The notes under the pieces: model-generated
The model's input: the letters and a program-made list of their open reading frames with translations, nothing else
What the model was told of the DNA's origin: nothing
Databases searched by the model: none
In this document: piece by piece, positions 41,430 to 51,702 of the stretch
How the letters are laid out: each line of letters starts with the position of its first letter
Position numbering within the stretch: the stretch's first letter is position 1
NCBI RefSeq assembly: GCF_000975265.2
Contig: NZ_CP083405.1
Span: 2,480,001 to 2,544,000 of the forward strand
DNA length: 64,000 bases
Source: Mycobacterium lepromatosis
GTDB taxonomy: Bacteria > Actinomycetota > Actinomycetes > Mycobacteriales > Mycobacteriaceae
Direction of reading: 5' to 3'
Translations under genes and position numbers: made by a program

Positions 41430-42230
41430 CCGTGTTGTTGCAACTACGTGCAGAATCGGAGCGGACTTTCTTGGCAGGCATGCGCAACGACGTCGGCCTC
41501 AATCGAACCCGGCTAAACGTCGGCAATCGAAATGGAAGCGCTCTCAACCGACCCCCTACGGACAGCACGGTCCCATCATGCCATGTTTGCACGACACCGG
41601 AAGCTGAAAGCAGATGCGCAAATACTTCATGCCTAGATTTTTGTATAACCTCAAAACAGGCTATCCGCACCTCTTGGACTACTGCGTCGTCCAAGAGACA
41701 ATGCCAAGACAATGTTCGTGGCGATCGAATTCGACGAGTAAGGCACGGAGACACGACTCGCGGCTGCGCCACCAGATCTTCACTTATCTATTGGCTCTAT
41801 TGGCCGTGTCGGATCTGGATTCGGTGTGTCAGCGTGGCATTGAAATCATCCCCGCCGAATCGCGAGTGGCGGTGAACCTGATGTTGCTATCCAGCTTGCA
41901 TAGCTGGATAGCACGGCGCCGCAATTGGGCACTTCGTGTCGATGAACATCACCTCCCCGCCAGGCTATCGATAAATGGCCCCAGTTCTGCAAGCGGATAA
42001 ACGCACCACCTAACCTGTCTTAAATTTTACCACGAGCGCGTGTAGGCCAATGCGGTGCATGAACAGATGGTGCGCTACGACGTGGTCGACTACCTGGTCG
42101 CTCGCGAACCGCAGCTCGACCACAATGTCGTATTGGAGATACGCACAACATGCCGTTGTCGAAAATCGACTAACGTATAACATCTAGGGTGTCATAGAAG
42201 CTGGGCCAGGCCGTTGCTGCGGAGACCGCT
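41430..42230 (+). pseudogene. Iron-containing redox enzyme (heme-oxygenase-like fold) relic
   Basis: Plus-strand pieces AESRVAVNLMLLSSLHSWIA, HHLPARLSINGPSSAS and, near 42050, VYANAVHEQMVRYDVVDYLV with AREPQLDHNVVLEI resemble the C-terminal half of 'iron-containing redox enzyme' proteins (metal-binding E and H residues on long helices; the HEQM and EP segments). Frame changes and stops kill it. I do not know a direct Mtb counterpart at this locus, so this is a moderate call. Confidence 0.45.
41885..41913. repeat. Perfect 12-bp inverted repeat, 5-nt loop
   Basis: Arms 41885-41896 and 41902-41913 are exact reverse complements around TGCAT, within the iron-containing redox enzyme relic. Confidence 0.92.
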
Positions 42231-42586
42231 AAGCTAGCCGATGTTGATTACCACCGAGCGTCTAGATCCAGGCCAGGACCGATACCAGTACTCGCACAGC
42301 GGATTAAGCACCAGACGTCTATTGAAGCCAGCATTCCACGCCTACGACAGGCCAGCGGCCGACGAGACAACCACTCCCGGTACACAAGTGATCACCTGCC
42401 GTACTGCTACGATTGCATCTGTACTAGACATTGCGTCGCGGGGCCAATGACAACACCGAATAGGTTGTAAGCCAAAAATTTTCCGAAAATCTACAGCCGC
42501 CTAACACGGTTACAATTAGATCGTGAATCCCCCGCCATGCGCTTTGGTTTCGATTGCCACGCATCGGAAACCAGGTGATCTGTTGA
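42231..42586. other. No gene recognised
   Basis: An open plus-strand run (42241-42450) has no family resemblance I can name; the rest has stops in all frames. Lies downstream of the YqeY-like relic. Confidence 0.35.
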
Positions 42587-43033
42587 CTAGCAGAGGCGCT
42601 CTTTGATCGCCTTGGACAAGCTAGCTACGTCAGCTTTCCCTGCCGCGATCTCATGGGACGCCTTCATGACTAGCCCCATCTCCTTCATGCTGGGACGATG
42701 TCCGAGGTTCTCAGCCACCTCAGCGATCTTGGTGTCGGCCAATTCGGCTTCCGTGGGCGACGAGAGCAAGTACTCGTCAATGATCCGCGCTTTAGCTTGC
42801 TCGTTTACGGCGAGCTCGCCGTGGTCGTTTTTGTGTAACTCGCCAGGCTTGCGGGATTCTCTAGCCAGTACCTTGACGACCTCGTCGTCGGAGAGCTATC
42901 TCGCTTGTTTACCGGACAGTTCCTCGTTCTGGATCGCGGCCAGCAACATACGCAGAGTCGTGATTCGCAACTTGTCCGGGTTTTTCATCGCCCCGGTCAA
43001 GTCCACCCGGAGTCGGGATTTGAATTCGGTCAT
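42587..43033 (-). pseudogene. YqeY/GatB-like protein with a single nonsense codon (Rv3688c)
   Basis: From ATG at 43033 to the stop at 42587 the frame is continuous: MTEFKSRLRVDLTGAMKNPD, LRITTLRMLLAAIQNEELSG, KQAR, then TAG at 42898-42896 (codon 46), then LSDDEVVKVLARESRKPGEL and IAEVAENLGHRPSMKEMGLV to the end ASLSKAIKERLC. Relative to Mtb there is a small in-frame deletion after KPGE. Apart from the TAG (where Mtb has Glu) nothing breaks the gene. YqeY proteins resemble the tail domain of the GatB amidotransferase. This is a very young pseudogene, or the base is a sequencing error. Confidence 0.85.
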
Positions 43034-43129
43034 CCCTAGACGCTACGCGTCAGATAACGTGCGTGATTAAGCACACGAGCAGCAGACCTTCATTGACAAA
43101 CTTTGAAAAAATCGCTGACCGTCGACCGA

Positions 43130-44341
43130 GTAGCCATGACAAAGGATCAATACAGCTACCCACGGTGAGCACACCGCTCCCTGGCTATGCGTTGGGCTCA
43201 TCACTCGAACCACCCAGGTATTCGCCTGCCACCTACACTCCGCCAGTGTACCCCAAGCCGCCCAGTTACGGTGGACCGTTTGGCAACGGCCCAGCACTAA
43301 GGTACGGGGCGCCTACCGACTATAAGCCACCGGGTTCTCAATACGTCCCGCTACCGCTAATCCCGAGAGTGATCAAACCGGGAATTATCCCGCTGCGGCC
43401 GTTGACCCTGAGTGACTCTTCAACGGCGCGGTCGGCTACATCCGCGCCAATCCAAGGCGACACTGGGATCAACTGCGATGGTGGTTGTGGTGATGCAAAC
43501 CACCGCCCTGGTCACTAGGCTCGGGTCATTGGGGGCTTAAGGCAGGATATCCACCACCCATCGGCACAACGAGCTGACATTGGGCGTCGTAGGTGTTGGC
43601 AGCCTCTATGGCTGCCAACACCCTGGTCACGCGGCTGGGCGGAATGCTGTTGAGCGGAATGTCACCGTCCCCGTCGAGCGGGCAGTATTCGGATCGCCAA
43701 TCACCATTCACGAGACGTGGGCCAAAATTCGTGAACGGCTGCCAGCCTTGCTGGGCTTGGCCGTACTAGAAGCCTCCTCAGTGTCTGCTCTATTTTGAGC
43801 TGGTGGTAATAGTCGTCGCGATCGTGGCAGCTGTCGCTAAAATAGCGTTAGCTCTACTAGTGAGCTTCCCGATCGTGCTGGCCACGATAACGTTCTTTAT
43901 TGATGTACCTGTATACCATGGCGCTGTTCGCACCCGTGCTGATTGCGCTGGAAAGGCTCCCAGTCATCGCAGCGATTACCAGATGCTTTGCACTGGTTCG
44001 CAATAGCTTCTGTTGGGTGCTGGGCACCCTGCTGTTGGTATTCTTCGTGGCGACCGTTGTTGCCGATGCAGTCCGCTGTACTGTTCGTAATCACCGAAAA
44101 TCTGCTACTGGCTGGGACAGCGTCCACCGTCATCGTGCTCTTAGGCACCACAATCACGTCCATCGGATCAGCGATCGGACAGATTATTATCGCGCCATTC
44201 AACGTCGGAGTCATCGTGCTGCTCTACACCGATCGCCGAATACCTGCCGAAGTATTCGACCTGGTGCTGCAAACCGGAGCCGACAGCAGACCCTACGCGG
44301 TCGTATACACCCACAACCTGTGGCGGACCCGGCTCTGGTAA
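43130..44341 (+). pseudogene. Multi-pass membrane protein relic with Pro-rich N-terminus (Rv3689-like)
   Basis: Pro/Tyr/Gly-rich start (PSYGGPFGNGPALRYGAP), then PGIIPLRPLTLSD, ERAVFGSPITIHETWAKIRE, RLPALLGLAVLEASS, FAPVLIALERLPVIAAITRC, TTITSIGSAIGQIIIAPFNV and VLLYTDRRIPAEVFDLVLQT, the order of Rv3689. Frameshifts near 43500, 43800 and 44080. It is the first gene of the dead Rv3689-Rv3693 cluster. Confidence 0.85.
43592..43622. repeat. Perfect 13-bp inverted repeat, 5-nt loop
   Basis: Arms 43592-43604 and 43610-43622 are exact reverse complements around TCTAT inside the Rv3689 relic. Confidence 0.93.
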
Positions 44342-44364
44342 GGGTTAAGCAAGGTTAGCTAACA

Positions 44365-44945
44365 GTGCCTTCCATCGACACCGACCACGATTCCTCACAC
44401 CAGGCCGAAAATAACAAACTCTCCAAACCGATCTATAGCAAAGCCTCTGCGGCACAACGATTCTACGAATGGATCAACGAATTGTTGTACCGGCTGCCTG
44501 GAGAAAACGTTCTCGATCCCGGGCTGGTGGGTCACCACACGATGCTCCTCATTCTGCTGGTAATCTCGACGGTAGTAACCATCCACCGTCACACGGCGCA
44601 CCATGCTCACCAATCGCGGCAGCGACCATCGGTTATTCGACGCTATCCAATTAACTGCGTACCAACATAGGGAGAACGCTAAAGACTATGCGGAGAAGGG
44701 AAATTGGGCAACAGTGATTCAGAGCCGGTTGCATGGCGTAGCCTGCAAGTTCGAGGAGGACGTCGTGCTCAACACAGCCCCCCTGCAGCACCACGAACTA
44801 GCTGGACCGCGACGCCGGTACCGTTTTAACTCACCTTGCATACGAATTATCTTAAGGACGAAGCAGATTTCAACAACGTCACCTACGACGACCGACCTGG
44901 AACTCAAACCCCCTACCAAATGATCGCCGACCTCGACGACCACCT
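44365..44945 (+). pseudogene. DUF4129-type membrane protein relic (Rv3690-like)
   Basis: GTG start at 44365; AENNKLSKPIYSKASAAQRF, YEWINELLYRLPGENVLDPG and LLILLVISTVVTIHR (transmembrane) are in frame, then after a shift LFDAIQLTAYQHRENAKDYA and KGNWATVIQSRLHGVACKFE continue, and DFNNVTYDDRPG ends near 44910. Rv3690 order and motifs. Dead by frameshifts. Confidence 0.82.
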
Positions 44946-44999
44946 GTAATAGCAACCTACCATCAACGGTTGAACAGCACGCTGCATTAGACTCGTGGG

Positions 45000-46100
45000 C
45001 GCAATTCCGGTGATGATGGTTGATGCTACGAAACATCTTGAATCCGCGACTGCTACCTGACGATTGCGATCATGGCCGCTAGGTGGTGTTAACGCTAGTA
45101 GTACTCGCTGTGCTAGCCGCACTTAGCGCTTACCGGATCTCATCATGGCCCGGGTTCAGGATGCATCCGGCCGTCCACTGGCCCCGAGGGCGCCAACTCA
45201 CTAGCAACACTGCTGCGCAACAACGGCGTCGAAGTGCTCGTGACCGACACCATCGATGACGTCGAAAACCACTTCGCACCCAGACACGTTGAAATTGTTG
45301 GCGCAGAGTAATTACCTGACCGACAGCACGATACTGGATCGACTTACGACAACTCCCCGGAGGATTTCCTGCCCGTGGACTCAGTAGCACAAACCAATGA
45401 GGCCCTAACCCAAAACTGCGCATCAATGGCCCCAGCACCTTCGACAGCAACCCGAATGACACTTTGCTGGAAAGATAATCGAGAAGGATCAATTCGATTC
45501 GGGCCAAGCGATAGCTATGAGGTAAATGGCACCTGATAGTAACCAGTTGTTATGAAGGGGTGCTGATCCGATATCGAGACACCGGCCGAACCGTCACAGT
45601 GGTCGGTAGGACCGACTTCATAATCAATGAAGGCTTGTTAACAGCCGGCAATGCCGCACTGGTGGCGAACTGTACTGGCGATCGACCGCGTATATCATTT
45701 GGTAAGCACCCCACCGGGCTGAAGGTGAAACCTCCTCGTCGATATCGATTTCCGATGTTACTCCACAAAATGTCACCTGGATCGTCTGGCAACTGTAGAT
45801 AATCGTGCTGCTGTGGAAGGGCCGCCGGATCGGCGCTGGTAGCCCGAGGAGTTTCCTGTCGTCGTACGCGCATCGAAGACGGTGGAAGGCGCAGACGTCT
45901 GTACCGATCCCACCGGGCTCACGCTACGCACCGCAACATTGCACGGCTGTTGGCCCCGAGTCGTCCTGGTCACGGATGCTGCAGCCCCGGTGATAGCACG
46001 GCGTACCAGGGCCCATTCGGAATAAGGTGAGTATGCTACCTATTCGTTCCACCTCTGGCCAGCGATACTGACCCATTACAGCTTTCTCATGCCCTCGACA
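45000..46100 (+). pseudogene. DUF4350 membrane protein relic (Rv3691-like)
   Basis: Pieces NNGVEVLVTDTIDDVEN near 45230, LRINGPSTFDS near 45420, IRFGPSDSYEV near 45490, then an open run LIRYRDTGRTVTVVGRTDFI and NEGLLTAGNAALVANCTGDR (45560-45690) and VTWIVWQL...VLLWKGRRIG near 45770-45830. These follow Rv3691. Several stops and shifts. Confidence 0.8.
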
Positions 46101-46124
46101 ATATCGAAAGGCAGGTCCTCCACT

Positions 46125-47096
46125 CGTGACACAACCAGCTCCCGTCTAGACCCAAGGTACTGAATTGCCTGCTCCATCAGAATCAGCACTTGAGGCGCTG
46201 CTGGCGTTGCGCGCTAATATCACCAAGGTAGTCGTCGAACAGAACGAGGCTATCAGCGGTCTGGTGATCGCCGCTGTCGTTGTGTCGTGGCCACGTGCTA
46301 CCCGAAGGTGTTACGGGAGTGGCAAAGACGTTTTTGATGCACGCGATGGCCGCTGCGTTGCAGCCGGAGTTCAAGCGGGTCCCGTGCACCCCCGACTTGA
46401 TGCCTGGTAATGTCACAGGCGCGGTGGTCTATGACGCAGGCATTACCGCGTTCGTGTTTCTCGCCTGTTCACCAGCCTTCTGATAGCTGACGAGATTCAA
46501 CTGCACCCCACTCAAAACACAGGTTGCGATGACCGAGGCGATGGAAGAACGCCAGTTCAGTTTGAGACGGCGAACCCAAGCCGCTACCCGACCCCTTCAT
46601 CGTCGCTGCGACACAGAACCCGTCGAGTAAAGAGGGCAATTAACTTCAATTGCCCGAAGCCCAACTAGACCGCTTTCTGGTCAACTCAGCGTGCCCCTGT
46701 CTTCGCGCGACTCCGAGATCGGTCCTTGGATCAGCATGCACGCGGTTTTGATCCCCGAGATCTGTCCGCCATCACACCGGTGACCAAGCCAGCCTAACTA
46801 GCGAGGCGGTGCGCCAAGTGCTGGTCACCGACGAGGTGCTGGGTTAAATCGTTGACATGGTCGCGACTACTCGCTCCCCCCTGCGCTGCACCTGGGCATG
46901 TCGCCCACAGTGGAATGACAACACTGCTTGCCACCGCTCGGTCCTCGTCGTGGTTGCCTGGCCGCAAGTATGTCACTCCCGACAACGTAAAAACCATGGC
47001 CCGGCCGACACGCTGGGGCATCGGGTGATGATGCGCCCAAAAGCCGAGCTTGAAAAGGCCACAGTCGACGGTGTGCTCGAGAGAATTGTGGCGTAG
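46125..47096 (+). pseudogene. moxR2: MoxR-family AAA+ ATPase relic (Rv3692)
   Basis: LRANITKVVVEQNEAISGLV, LCRGHVLPEGVTGVAKTFLM (Walker A, with the catalytic Pro-Gly-Val-Ala-Lys-Thr damaged), EFKRVPCTPDLMPGNVTGAV, LLIADEIQLHPT-like Walker B near 46480, then YIVDMVATTRS and GHRVMMRPKAELEKATVDGV at the end. Frameshifts between all blocks. Intact MoxR2 is a chaperone-like ATPase acting with the following DUF58 protein. Confidence 0.85.
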
Positions 47097-47129
47097 GTTA
47101 TAGTTCTCCGCTAGTGATCTGCGCCGGCG

Positions 47130-48420
47130 ACGATGCAGAGCGAAGCAACGAAACGAGGAGGAGCGGCCGTAACACTGACCGGACGTACCGGCTTGATAGC
47201 GCTGGCCTGCATCCTGCCTATCGCGCTGTCACTTTGGCCGGCAAAGCCTCTTCTGGTGCCGCTGGCACTGTTGTCGACCGATGTGATCGGCGCTATCGGT
47301 TAGCGGCCAGCACCCCACAGGCTGTATTTTAACCGCTCACCAGACTGTTCGGTCCAACTCACCCAGCTGGTAAAGTGCAAACCTCTGATCCATACCCAAC
47401 GGCCGTAGCCAAATCCGCGCTACTTGGCCACCCAGCGCACGCTGAATCACGCGCCCATACCGTCAAACATCTCGTCGGGTAACAGTCAGCATGTCGACAC
47501 CATCTTGCAACCAATGCGTCGTGGCGACCAGCGCTCGGCGATAATCACCAGCCGATCGATCGGGACACTAGGGTTGGCGGGCCGGCAGAGTTCACAGCGG
47601 GTGCTTGGTCCCATCCGGGTGCTGCCACCGTTCTTTTCTCGCAAAACCTAACCGTCGCGGCTTTGCCAAACTGTGGGAGATCGACGAGCTGTTACTGACC
47701 TTGCCTACGATTCGCCTCACTGCGCGAGTATGTCGTCGGAAATGACTTGCGCTCGATCGACTGGCACGCTACCTCGCGTCGTGCCAACGTCATGGTCCGC
47801 ACGTATCGACCCGCACACGACCGACAGGTGGTGATCGTGCTCGACATCGGCCGCATGACAGCGGGTTCGACGGCGAGACTGGTCGATGGACGCCGTCCTA
47901 CTGCTGGTAGCACTTGCATAGCTAACCGATGACCATGTCAACTTCCTAGTTCACGCACCGGGTTATCCGGGCCGACGTGTTTAGCGCATCGCACACCTCA
48001 CTGCTCACCCGGCTTGTTGATGCGATGGCTCCGTTGCAACCCACCTTGGCCGAATCCGACTAGAGCGCAATGGTTGCCGATAGTTATTCAGCGTATACGA
48101 CGACGGTAGCTTATGGTGGTGTTGACCGACACCAACTCTACCGCTCCTGACCAAGGCCTGCTGCCGATCCTGCAGCAGTCACCGATCAAGCATCATGTCC
48201 GATAGCCTCTGCCATAGATCCACACGTCCACCAAATAGAAACAGGACGTTCCTTAATAACCTCAACGGCCGTGGTGCACAACACGGCGGCTACCGACCGA
48301 GCGCGTAATAACCCGCCGCTCAATCGCACCGCGATTGCGCCGCAGTGGGGGTAGAAGTCGTTAAAGCGGCCTACTCGCGGAACCTTCCCCCGACACTTGC
48401 TGACCGCTATCGGTCGGTGA
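47130..48420 (+). pseudogene. DUF58/VWA-like protein relic (Rv3693-like)
   Basis: LTGRTGLIALACILPIALSL and WPAKPLLVPLALLSTDVIGA (two membrane segments) near 47180-47290, LREYVVGNDLRSIDWHATSR near 47720-47770, ANVMVRTYRPAHDRQVVIVL with DIGRMTAG (MIDAS-like) near 47780-47870, and LTDHVNFLVHAPG-like pieces. This is the DUF58 protein that follows moxR2. Dead by multiple shifts. Confidence 0.8.
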
Positions 48421-48429
48421 AAACTATTG

Positions 48430-49535
48430 AGCAAATTTAGTTTTCAACTTACACCTTCGAATCTTAGCAGGCTGGAATCCCGTCAGGCGCGTCGTCGATC
48501 TCTTCAGTGTGACGGTGCGACGCACCGAAGGAAACCACGTACAACAGGGACGCGACTTCCGCGGTGACTCCATATGCCTACACGAAATAAATGTCGGCAA
48601 CGATGACGGTGCCACCAACGCTTCGATCAACCCAAAGATCAGCAACACGACCACCAGTCCCACAGCGACCAAGACTACGCCCGCACCTTGCTCGGCAAGC
48701 ACTTGTCCACGCGACCAGTCACCTAACGATATCACCGCCCATCCCAGCTACACCCCGATTGCCGCGGCAAAAACACCGCTGTCAGCTCTAGCAATCCACG
48801 AAGAGCAAGCAAGATCAGCAGGTGCCCATATTCACCGACCTGGAACATCAGACCTGAGATCAATCCTACGTTGGCGGCGTTTTAGAAAACACGAACGAGA
48901 TCAATATACCAAGCATGACGGAGAACACAGTGCACTTAGCAGCCACCGAAGAGTTGTTCACCCCAATCTGTGAGGGCGAACGACAAATACGGGTGTGTAC
49001 TAGAATAAGATTTCGACACCGTTATTGACCAATTAGCCAAGCTACTTGGCATGCCAGCCAACAGTAAAGCTTAACCTCAGAATCGGCGGCTACCCAAAAC
49101 ACGATGACCAGCACTACGGCGAAGAACGTAACCGCTGTCGCCAACCACCACCATGTTCGGCAAACGACCACCGGGAAAGACACGGTTCAAAAACGGATTA
49201 AGGCACTACTGAGCGGTGCATGCATGCCCATCACCGCGGCGCGAGCACGCGATCAGGTCTCGAGAGCCGGTCAAGCAGCAATGTGTCCGACCCGATCGTG
49301 CTGGACGACCACAACATCGACAGATATATGGACACCAGTTGACCAGGTCGTCAACTTCTGCACAGGTCAGCGACCGACGTTTCTTGATCAATCTGATCGA
49401 TCCCACGTCCCGCTATGGGTCAGCTACTAATGCATCAACATCCACTCTACTTAGCCTAATGACGATCGCAAGCCCGGCTAAGTCGAACGCAGCAAGTCGG
49501 CCTTGTTCGAGTCTTCCGTGCCAGTAAAACCTGTA
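48430..49535 (-). pseudogene. SpoIIM-like membrane protein relic (Rv3694c-like)
   Basis: Minus-strand start region: IRLIKKRRSLTCAEVDDLVN near 49400, then SRLSSLIACSRRGDG-like pieces, TWWWLATAVTFFAVVLVIVF-like membrane pieces near 49100, and GDWSRGQVLAEQGAGVVLVA with VGLVVVLLIFGLIEALVAPS near 48620-48730 at the C-terminus. Matches Rv3694c (stage II sporulation M-type). Confidence 0.8.
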
Positions 49536-49544
49536 CGTTCGGTG

Positions 49545-50375
49545 GTAGGTCGAAGGTAGTGACCGGAGGCGGTGTTATACTTGACGTTCAAATATCTCAG
49601 TTGCCGGGGCGGACTTTGAGCGCGCCAATCGATATCATAGTGATATCCGTCAGTTACATGCTCGGGCTAGTGTTGTAGACCGCCACCCTGACCAAGTTCG
49701 ATGACGTGTCGACCACCGCCGTGCTGATCATCTTCAGGGTGCCAGTGATGGTCGGTTATCTCTTGGTTTTAGAAACCGCGACACGGGGACAGCCACTGGG
49801 AAAGATTACGACGGGCCTGCGGGTGGTTTCCGACGACGGCAGCCTGGAACACTTCCGGCAGGCTCTGTTTCGCGTGCTGGCGTCGGTGGTAGAAACCTGG
49901 ATGCTGTTAGGAAGCCCCGAAGTAATCTGCAGCATGTTGTCACCGAAGGCCAAACGTGTCGGCGACATCTTTGCCAGCACAGTCGTAATCAGCGAACGCA
50001 GTCTCGGCTCGGTCCTCCGCCGGCTATGCCACCGTCATTGGCGTGGTGGGCGTCGTCGCTGCAGCTGGCAGGCCTCAACGCTAGGCAGGCCGAGCTCGCA
50101 CACCAATTCCTTTTCCTAGCAACACAACTTGATCCATAACTACAAGAGCAAATGGCCTACCGGATTGCTGGTGACATGGTGTCTCGTATCATCCCCACCC
50201 CCGCTCGGCACCCCGCCACAATTGATGCTAGCCACCGTGTTCGCCAAAAGACATCGCCGTAATAAGCTGATGCGGCTTCGTTCAACACCGGTTGGCCCGC
50301 CACCGTCGTCACCGACGGTGGCAAAATATCCCGTCCCTCCGGGTTTGCCTGGGCGGCCATTTGCGGCACCCACTT
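49545..50375 (+). pseudogene. RDD-family membrane protein relic (Rv3695-like)
   Basis: VILDVQISQLPGRTLSAPID near 49575, one stop, then an open run: VGYLLVLETATRGQPLGKIT, TGLRVVSDDGSLEHFRQALF, RVLASVVETWMLLGSPEVIC and AKRVGDIFASTVVISERS, followed by shifts and a Pro-rich tail. The RDD layout and the sequence agree with Rv3695. An early TAG at about 49677-49679 and later frameshifts break it. Confidence 0.82.
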
Positions 50376-50392
50376 CCTGGTCTCAGCGGGAC

Positions 50393-50782
50393 TTATCGGT
50401 GGATTCTCGCTCCTTTCTCGTTAATGCACCCGGCCATGGCCGCCATTATGGCGACGTCGGCAACCAACAGCACCCCTTCACACATTAGGAAGGCGATGCC
50501 TGCGGGGCATTTCGCGGAAAACAAAATCCCGATGATCAACACCACCACAGGTGAGCCGTAGACCAACACGCCTAAATCAATCCCCCCGGATCCTGGGTTG
50601 GTACATCGGCGACCGACGTAGTTATCACCGCTCATCACGACACCAAGCGCAAAAAGTATCAAGATCACGGCCAGCACCGACCCGGGGCACAGCACGTACA
50701 GCGCGCCCAACGTTAGGTTGCCGTTCTTAACGTTCATCAAGCAGTGCAACCCGCATGCAGCTAGACGCAACAGGCCCGACAC
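50393..50782 (-). CDS. Hydrophobic ORF, possible small multi-pass membrane protein
   Basis: 130 codons with no stop on the minus strand, convergent with the Rv3695 relic and divergent from padR. Three to four hydrophobic stretches (SVLAVILILFALGVVMSG, DLGVLVYGSPVVVLIIGILF, CEGVLLVADVAIMAAMAG) separated by polar loops with NYVGRRCTNPG. Further protein-like sequence continues after the stop at 50393, so this may be a partly decayed gene. I do not recognise the family and know no Mtb gene here. Confidence 0.35.
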   Translation of the reverse strand: MSGLLRLAACGLHCLMNVKNGNLTLGALYVLCPGSVLAVILILFALGVVMSGDNYVGRRCTNPGSGGIDLGVLVYGSPVVVLIIGILFSAKCPAGIAFLMCEGVLLVADVAIMAAMAGCINEKGARIHR

Positions 50783-50821
50783 AGATAGCAGTGCATCACG
50801 TTAGGTAAAAGATATTTCGTG

Positions 50822-50850
50822 ACATTATAATATAGAATTATGATCGGTAC
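50822..50850. promoter_or_regulatory. AT-rich dyad upstream of padR, possible operator/promoter
   Basis: ATAAT...AATTAT forms an imperfect dyad (about 50828-50842) 35-50 bp before the padR start. PadR regulators usually repress their own genes through AT-rich inverted repeats, and TATAAT is present at 50827-50832 and could act as a -10 box. Position-based inference only. Confidence 0.35.
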
Positions 50851-50875
50851 TCCTCAAACACAAAGGACTACGAAT

Positions 50876-51442
50876 ATGAACGACCCATTCCCCCCTCCTA
50901 ACGGGCCCTTCAGGGCCGAGCCAAGTCTCGGATTCGGTTTCGGGCCTGGCCCAGGTTCGGGGTTCAGTTTCAGCTTTAACACGCGTCGCCACGGCGACGC
51001 GGGCCGAGGCCGACGCGGCGATGTGCGCGTAGCCATTCTGATGCTGCTCACCGAACGGCCGATGCACGGCTACGAGATGATCCAGCAGATCGCCGAACGG
51101 AGCAACGGAATATGGCGGCCCAGCCCCGGCTCAGTGTACCCGACACTCCAGCTGCTCTCCGACAAAAACCTGATCACGGCAAGTGAAACCAACGGCAGCA
51201 AGAAGCTTTTCGAGCTAACCGACGATGGCCGCGCCACGGTCGAGAAAGTCGAGACGCCGCCGTGGGACCAGATCGCCCAAGGTGTCGATCCTGGATACAT
51301 CAACCTGCGAACAGCGATGAACCAGCTTTTCGGCGCGGTCACGCAATCTGCACATACCGCCAGCGCCGACCAGCAGCAGCGCACCGTCGAAATCATCAAC
51401 AACGCACGACGCGAGATCTACGGCATCCTCGGCGAGAACTGA
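50876..51442 (+). CDS. PadR-family transcriptional regulator
   Basis: 188 residues from ATG at 50876 with AAAGGA at 50862-50867; an upstream in-frame Met at 50840 is less likely. A Gly/Pro/Phe-rich N-terminal tail (GFGFGPGPGSGFSFSF) precedes a PadR winged helix: VRVAILMLLTERPMHGYEMI, GIWRPSPGSVYPTLQLLSDK, NLITASETNGSKKLFELTDD, then a C-terminal dimerisation helix (SADQQQRTVEIINNARREIY). PadR proteins sense phenolics or drugs. Intact amid decayed genes; I know no Mtb orthologue beside glpK. Confidence 0.9.
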   Translation: MNDPFPPPNGPFRAEPSLGFGFGPGPGSGFSFSFNTRRHGDAGRGRRGDVRVAILMLLTERPMHGYEMIQQIAERSNGIWRPSPGSVYPTLQLLSDKNLITASETNGSKKLFELTDDGRATVEKVETPPWDQIAQGVDPGYINLRTAMNQLFGAVTQSAHTASADQQQRTVEIINNARREIYGILGEN

Positions 51443-51702
51443 CCTGTCCCGCGAGCGCACGTGAACAGCCAGACTGACGTGTCGTTGTGCAAAAACGCAC
51501 GTTCACACCGTTCGACGGGCAAGATGACGAACGCTTCAACAAATGTTGATAGAACTTCTGCACCGATATAGTCGAGCGAGCCAAACGCTTCATCCGCAAC
51601 GGCGCGGGCCTGGAGGGCTCGGAAGTGGGAGGCACCCGAAAAGGGACCACCACTTCCCGTCGACAGAGATTGAGCCCCAGTCAGCAGTCCTCATCCACTG
51701 CG

